From contig QRFJ01000049.1 of the NCBI GenBank assembly GCA_006176705.1, positions 620,001 through 684,000 on the forward strand: a stretch of 64,000 nucleotides of DNA, read 5' to 3'. This document shows, piece by piece, positions 58,916-64,000 of this stretch. Origin of the DNA: Cocos nucifera. Taxonomy: Eukaryota; Streptophyta; Magnoliopsida; Arecales; Arecaceae. Made by a program: the position numbers and the translations under genes. Within the stretch, counting starts at the first letter, position 1. Each line of letters begins with the position of its first letter. The notes under the pieces were generated by a model. That model searched no databases. It was not told where the DNA came from and was given only the letters and a program-made list of their open reading frames with translations.

Positions 58916-59660
58916 TCACATTCATCCAATTCCCATCAATGTTCTCGGCCGCCAGGCTCACCTCCATCACGTGCCCCGTCTCCTCGCACGTGAGCACCAC
59001 CCTGGTCGAGCAAACCGAGCCGCCGACCTCCGAAACCGTCGCGAACTGGACCACGGTGTACCACGGGAACCAGTTCCGGTCTACCGACACCGGTCGCCGG
59101 CTCGATAGATTCACCGCCCAGAGTCCGGCTGGGTCGATTATTACCCAACTAAGTGTCAGGTCCGCCGGCGAGATCACCAGCGCCGACGTGGATAGGTCCT
59201 TCGGGTCGTGGGCGTCGATCCGAAAAGGCGCTCGTTGGAACCAGGGAGTGGTGGTTTTCGTCTCCACGACAGAGGAGAAGATCGGGGCGCCGTCGTGGTA
59301 CAGATCGACAGCGGATATGAGATCCGTGAGGCGGCAGCGTCCGGCTGCAGCGGCTGTGGCGCGGAGGGAGGGGAAGGGGTGGGCATCGAAGAAGAAGGAC
59401 CGGTAAGAGTGGGGGAAGGAGGGGAGGAGGCGGAGGAAGAGGGCGTGGCGGAGGGAGGGCCAGGTGGCGAGGCAGATGTCGCGCCAGAGGTGGGGCTGGG
59501 TGGATAGCGACCGGAGGCGGACGGTGGCCCAGCTAGCAGCCGCTAGCCCCGGCCCGTCCAGTTGCCGGAGAGCACTCGTCAGCACGTCATCGTGGAGGTC
59601 CTCTATCGTGGGGGCGCTGCCGCCTGCTCCGCCGCCGGTCGCCGTCGATCCGTTTGCCAT
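58899..59660 (-). CDS. F-box protein, At2g27310/CFB type, C-terminus interrupted
   Basis: An SCF ubiquitin-ligase substrate adaptor. The single open frame codes 253 aa. The F-box is at about residues 18-62 (IEDLHDDVLTSALRQLDGPG ... HLWRDICLATWPS). Family-typical segments follow: SYRSFFFDAHPF, LSWVIIDPAGLWAVNLSS and FPWYTVVQFA. Native sequence stops at Val248; the last five residues (NLDSS) come from an inserted element. The missing 62-codon tail, with the C-terminal membrane anchor known in CFB, lies in frame at 57465-57650 beyond a 1,259-bp insertion. I found no in-frame GT-AG pair that would splice the insertion out. A soluble truncated protein could still be made. The ATG at 59660 is the first and fits the family. 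Confidence 0.88.
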   Translation of the reverse strand: MANGSTATGGGAGGSAPTIEDLHDDVLTSALRQLDGPGLAAASWATVRLRSLSTQPHLWRDICLATWPSLRHALFLRLLPSFPHSYRSFFFDAHPFPSLRATAAAAGRCRLTDLISAVDLYHDGAPIFSSVVETKTTTPWFQRAPFRIDAHDPKDLSTSALVISPADLTLSWVIIDPAGLWAVNLSSRRPVSVDRNWFPWYTVVQFATVSEVGGSVCSTRVVLTCEETGHVMEVSLAAENIDGNWMNVNLDSS

Positions 59661-59984
59661 CGGAACGGGAATCGAGTTAAAAATGTCGCCTTTGAGCGAA
59701 AGTCGGGAAGGAGGAGGTCGCTTTTATAATAAAGCGACGGGGAGAGGATCCGACCCGGAATTTGGATCAGTCTATCAGATAAGAAATTAACCGAATAAGT
59801 TAATCGATCAGATGATTTTTGACTGAGCCATAAATTAAATAGTTGGTTTCAATTTATGCTTGGTAGCACAAATCAGAGACTACATTTTCTTTATTTGATC
59901 ATCTATAGATGATTTTTGAGTGAGCCATAAATTAAATAGTTGATTTCAATTTATGCCTTTCTTGAATCAGAGACTATATTGTTT
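59661..59984. repeat. F-box promoter flank with a 97-bp tandem duplication
   Basis: gatgatttttgactgagcca at 59811 recurs as gatgatttttgagtgagcca at 59908, each followed by taaattaaatagttg and aatcagagacta. The duplicate lies 150 bp upstream of the F-box start codon. Confidence 0.85.
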
Positions 59985-61266
59985 TGAATTAGCTGCGCTT
60001 GGTAGAGGTAATAAACCTCACCATAAGAGTCTCTAGTTGGAGAGTACAGAAGATCACTTGACTTTTTGGGAGCCCTCTTATGGAGCGGATCCTTGCCATC
60101 TCGATTCTAGTGCACTTTAGTCAAGATGCTAGGATCTGGGGACGTTCCTATTGTCTGAAGATTTTCTTGAGGGACCTCTTCTAGTTATATGGATCGATGC
60201 CTATTAGGAGGATCGATGCTGTCTGGATTTAGAAAGTTGCCGTTCATCCTAGGATGAGAATTTTTTTTGAAAACTTGTTTGAAATCGGCTTTCCACTAGG
60301 GCACTACTCAGGGATAGGGGCATGTGGTTTTGACCCTCTGTCTGATCTATGGGAAGGAGGACGAGTCTGTTGAGCATATTATTCTACGCTGTCCTAGGAT
60401 GAGGATCATTTAAAGACAAGTGGACAGTTATTCGTAGGAGGCGAGCACTGATCCATGGTTAGTTTTCTTTCTTAGCTTGATTCACCAGAGTGTGACAGAC
60501 CAGTCGACTGCTGTTGGGGGATGGATGGCATATATTGCTTACCAGATTTGACTGTCTAGAAATAGTCTTGTCTTTGATACTTATATGACTCTTGCTCGTC
60601 GGGTTTTGGATAGAGCTATTTATCTTGCTTAGGAGTATTAACAGTTTGATACTGTCACTCCGTCCCTTGATACCTCCGATCTTTGGTGCTCTCTAGCTAT
60701 TCCGGCAGTGACCCATAAGGTTCTATCCATCTCTTGAGAGCTCCCACCCTTGAGGTTTGTTAAGATAAACTTTGATGGCAATGCCAGGGATGAAACTGGC
60801 GGAGCTAGCTTTGTTATCCACGGCCCTGATGGAAGACTTCTGGTTATTGGTGGCTCCCACCTCTTTAAGCCTTTTGTCTTGAGTGTGGAGCTTTATGCCA
60901 TCTAGGCAGGTGTTACTTTTGCCAGGCAATAGCTTCACACGAAGAGGATCTACATCAAGGGCGACTCTGCTACAATCATTGCATGGATTTAGAGAGGTGC
61001 TGGGCAACTCGAGGGTCATCCGCTTATTCGAGATGTTTGGATCTTTCTTCATCAAGCTGCTGCAGTTAGAGTTTAGCATGTTTATTGAGAAACAAATAAT
61101 GCAGTAGACTGGATGGCAGTTTTTATTATAGAGCACTCCAACGATTGGATTTGGAGATAGGATAAGGATTGCTTGCTGGCTCTGTAGGATTTTATAAATC
61201 TTGATCTTTTAAGCTGCTCTCATACCAAACTGATGTGACTGCCTGTTTGTACCCAAAAAAAAAAAA
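59985..61266 (+). mobile_element. 3' end of a dead LINE (zf-RVT and RNase H remnants, poly-A tail)
   Basis: One frame reads YGKEDESVEHIILRCPRMR near 60350-60410, the zinc-binding zf-RVT motif that ends plant LINE reverse transcriptases. From 60758 another reads VKINFDGNARDETGGASFVI to VELYAI, the RNase H fold with its DG and E residues. Stops and frameshifts interrupt both. The copy ends in a poly-A run at about 61255-61266. It is 5' truncated, as usual for LINEs. The 5' limit is approximate. Confidence 0.85.
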
Positions 61267-61574
61267 CCACACTACATTTCCATCCAAAAAAAGAAAAAAT
61301 AACCACACCGCATGGCCATTGCACTACAATACTAAATAGCAGTTAAATGTTCTGTTCTATACTATCAGGAGCTCAAAATATGTGAAAGGTTTCTCAAAGA
61401 ATATGCACCCATCACTATGATATGCCTTAGTTTGTACTGTAAAAAGGTGATGACTAGGATATACATAGCTCAGATTATAATTATTAGTTAAATGTCTATC
61501 ATCTTCATAGTTCTAATTGGGAGATATTTTCACAATCATGTGGCTAAAAAATTCTTAAATTGGCATAATTACTC

Positions 61575-62935
61575 GGTTCATATTGCCGCTAAGACTCCGA
61601 CGGGTTGGTCGGCTGGTGGCCGAGTAAGTGCTTCTTCAGATTTGCCAAGGAAAACCTACAAAATGAAGTTCTCTTACCGGTGGTTGCTGGTGGGGGATCC
61701 TCCAATGCTTAAGTTAGCTAGAGAATCAAGAAACAGTTGAGAAGAACTGAAAAACGAGAGCTTAAGATTTATCATAAAAGCTTATCCTGATCCTCATTTA
61801 CCTATCCTTTTATAAGGGTAGAGTTAGCCTTTACTATGTAACCCCCATGAACATGGAAGTTATTAAGTTGATCGTGAGCCATAATAGAGCAGTTACTCTA
61901 AATCCACGTTCAGTCGATTATGAGCAATTAATGTCCACGTTTAGTAACTGTTTTGACCCTTAAACTTTTAGGCCATCCGTAATCGTATTCTGTAGATATC
62001 CAGTTTAATAAGTTACTCGATCTATAATTGAGTAACATAGTCGATCGAGCATATGGCAAATGGTCATATGTGCTTGAGTAATTATCGATTCTCATCGGAT
62101 GATGTCAGTCGAGCTTCGTTTGATTGTTGAAATAGCTGGAGATATTATTAGCATAGTCGATAATACTCCAGATGTAAAATGCCGAGTGTTATGGTAGTAG
62201 TGTAAATATCTCAGATCAGCCATGCTAATGATCAAGATACCTCGGATCGGCATAGAGGCATTAATGCTCTGAGAAAAAGAAGTTATCCTCATGCCTTCCG
62301 ATTTAAAGGTTAAGCTGAGGTATGCTTTCGAGCTCTTTTCTTTAACAACAGCTCACCTAGTACTTAAGTCCCCTGAATTACCTCAGACAAGTAATTCCTC
62401 AGCATGCATGGCGATTCTTTTTGTGGATAAGCAGTGATCCAACTATAGTCCGATCATAATCGAACTATTATCTATTTCATCTAATCTCATGAAAATAGAT
62501 AAGGCATTCAGATCGCACCAGCAACGACCTCTTCATTCCAAGGGAGTGAAAGAGGGCCATAATACCAGAACGACGTGATTAGTGCTCCAAGATTAGCGAA
62601 ATAATGCAACATCCATGAGACATCTTTCCTATAAATATCATAAGTCCCGAGGGTCTAGGTAAGCAAGAAATCCATTTAGAGAATTTATTGTTGCTTTATT
62701 ATTCTCTACTGACTTAAGCATCGAAGGATCTTCGTCAGAATCAAATTCTCTGACTTGGACTTTATTTTATAGGTTACTCCAGCACTCCTGCATGAGACCG
62801 ACTACTTCACTTTCGAAGCAAACTATTTTAAGTAACAATAGATAGAGAAAGGGCATATCTTTTAAACACGCCACCAAAGAAAATTTCATCTCGTCTCACC
62901 AACATCACCACCTCCCACTAGGCGGACCTTCCAAT
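61575..62935. mobile_element. LTR-retrotransposon-derived block
   Basis: Phrases such as gccgctaagactccgacggg, tggtcggctggtggccgagt and gggggatcctccaatgctta resemble internal or LTR sequence of plant retroelements. A pre-integration-like leader follows at 62690-62935 (ctccagcactcctgcatgag ... cccactaggcggaccttcc). No open frame survives and I could not define both ends. Confidence 0.45.
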
Positions 62936-64000
62936 TGTTGGAAAATCATGCAGTATTTTATGCATATATTTTAAAATTTTTTTGAAATTAGATGCAGTGG
63001 AAGATATAGATTAAACTATTTAACCTATTTATGCATATGATCTAATTACTAAATCCTATATCTAGGATCTATAACATATCAAGATGCATGAATAAATTTA
63101 AAAAATAAATCAGGTTGGTATTGATAATATCAATATCCTAGATTTAGAATAATTCTAAAAATCCTAGATCATATCTAGATCAGAAAAAAATTGAATCTCT
63201 TACCTTTGCATGGATCGAGAACAACGCACATTCTCATTGTTGTCCTTGTTGCTTGGAGCTGCACAGCGTGTCTGGCCTCTACAGATAATCCACATGAGAT
63301 TGCTACGTAGATTGAAGGTTAATTTATCGAACGAGGATCTGCTCAAAGTGCTAACTTCTCATGGATCCCTCTTAATGGTCAATCTAAAAAATTATTTTTG
63401 GATCTCTTAGACTCTTTAAGAGAGGAAGATCAGATAGAGAATAGAGGGAGAAGATCAACCCTTGGATCTTCCAAAAAGATGAAAAGAAAAAGCTAAGAAA
63501 ATCATCAAGAGAAGATTCATCTTCTCTTTCAGGACATCAACTATTGAAGTCCTAAATTGATCTCCACGCCATGATAAGAGGAGACATTCTCCTTTAAAAT
63601 TTATGCATGCTCCAAATCTCTTTCTTTCCGATTTTTCTCATGAAAAAATCTCACAAAGATTAGAGAAGAAAAGCACTTGAAAGAAAAACTAAGAGAAGAC
63701 ATTCCTCTTTTCTTTTTTCTCTCTAGATGACATCAACGTTTGCTGTCCAAAGAAACCTCCATGCCCAAAATTTTGGAGCACCAGTCCTCCCATGCCCCTT
63801 TTCCTGTCTCTCTCTGATTTGTGCATGGAATATCTAGGATTTTTAAAGCCAACCTCCCTCTTAAAAAGTGGTGCCATCATAAGAAGCCAAGACTAAGTCA
63901 AACACCTAGTTTTATAAGAAAACAAGGGAGGAGTTTTAGGGGGTGTCCAACTCTTGGATGCCTTCTCCTAAAATATAGAGGGAGGACCAAAAAACCAATA
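62936..64000. mobile_element. Start of an LTR element, truncated by window end
   Basis: TGTTGGAAAATCATGCAGT at 62936 is a typical plant LTR 5' end, followed by about 1 kb of AT-rich non-coding DNA. The partner LTR and TSD would lie beyond the window. Classification as Copia-type is a guess. Confidence 0.4.

Noticed and set aside
59208..59507. Gly-rich 99-codon and 155-codon plus-strand ORFs opposite the F-box gene
   Set aside because: Antisense shadows of a GC-rich coding exon; the minus frame has the F-box domain.
1..64000. tRNA, rRNA, microRNA hairpins, CRISPR or prokaryotic-style operons
   Set aside because: No cloverleaf, rRNA or spaced-repeat array was recognised by eye; a tRNA or miRNA scan was not possible here, so small RNAs cannot be excluded.

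Overview
The window is nuclear DNA of a flowering plant. Intron-rich genes have plant-type GT-AG introns, intergenic DNA is AT-rich, and LTR-retrotransposon, LINE and MITE debris is abundant. GC-rich first exons and the repeat style suggest a monocot, probably a palm; that is inference, and no sequence search was run. No bacterial, phage or CRISPR features are present.

Layout. (1) 1-9085 (+): 3' part of an OTU-domain deubiquitinase gene of the OTLD1/OTU5 type. Its 5' exons, including the catalytic Cys, lie off the left edge. (2) 11736-20213 (+): complete DCP1, the mRNA-decapping activator (8 exons, 366 aa). (3) 23660-27935 (+): small, probably mitochondrial RRM protein (4 exons, 146 aa). (4) 28158-42374 (-): nicalin (14 exons, 564 aa), convergent with the RRM gene with 222 bp between stop codons. 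(5) 47035-55684 (+): SDS22-like leucine-rich-repeat protein (10 exons, 465 aa) with a 4.9-kb LTR retrotransposon in intron 3. (6) 57462-59660 (-): F-box gene of the At2g27310/CFB type. A 1,259-bp insertion with a 7-bp target-site duplication splits its frame near the C-terminus and separates off the membrane anchor. (7) 59985-64000: repeats, namely a dead LINE 3' end, an LTR-derived block, and the start of another LTR element that runs off the window.

Exon phases sum correctly through every multi-exon model, which supports the junctions given. The genes are unrelated housekeeping functions (deubiquitination, mRNA decapping, organelle RNA binding, ER membrane-protein complex, LRR scaffold, SCF ubiquitin ligase) and do not form a pathway. 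The main interest is structural: the insertion-split F-box gene with an exact TSD, a decayed copy of nicalin exon 4 with both splice dinucleotides kept, a pair of purine-cored hAT-like MITEs, a non-autonomous LTR element built mostly of tandem repeats, and telomere-like repeats used as coding sequence. I did not find a credible new multi-gene system.
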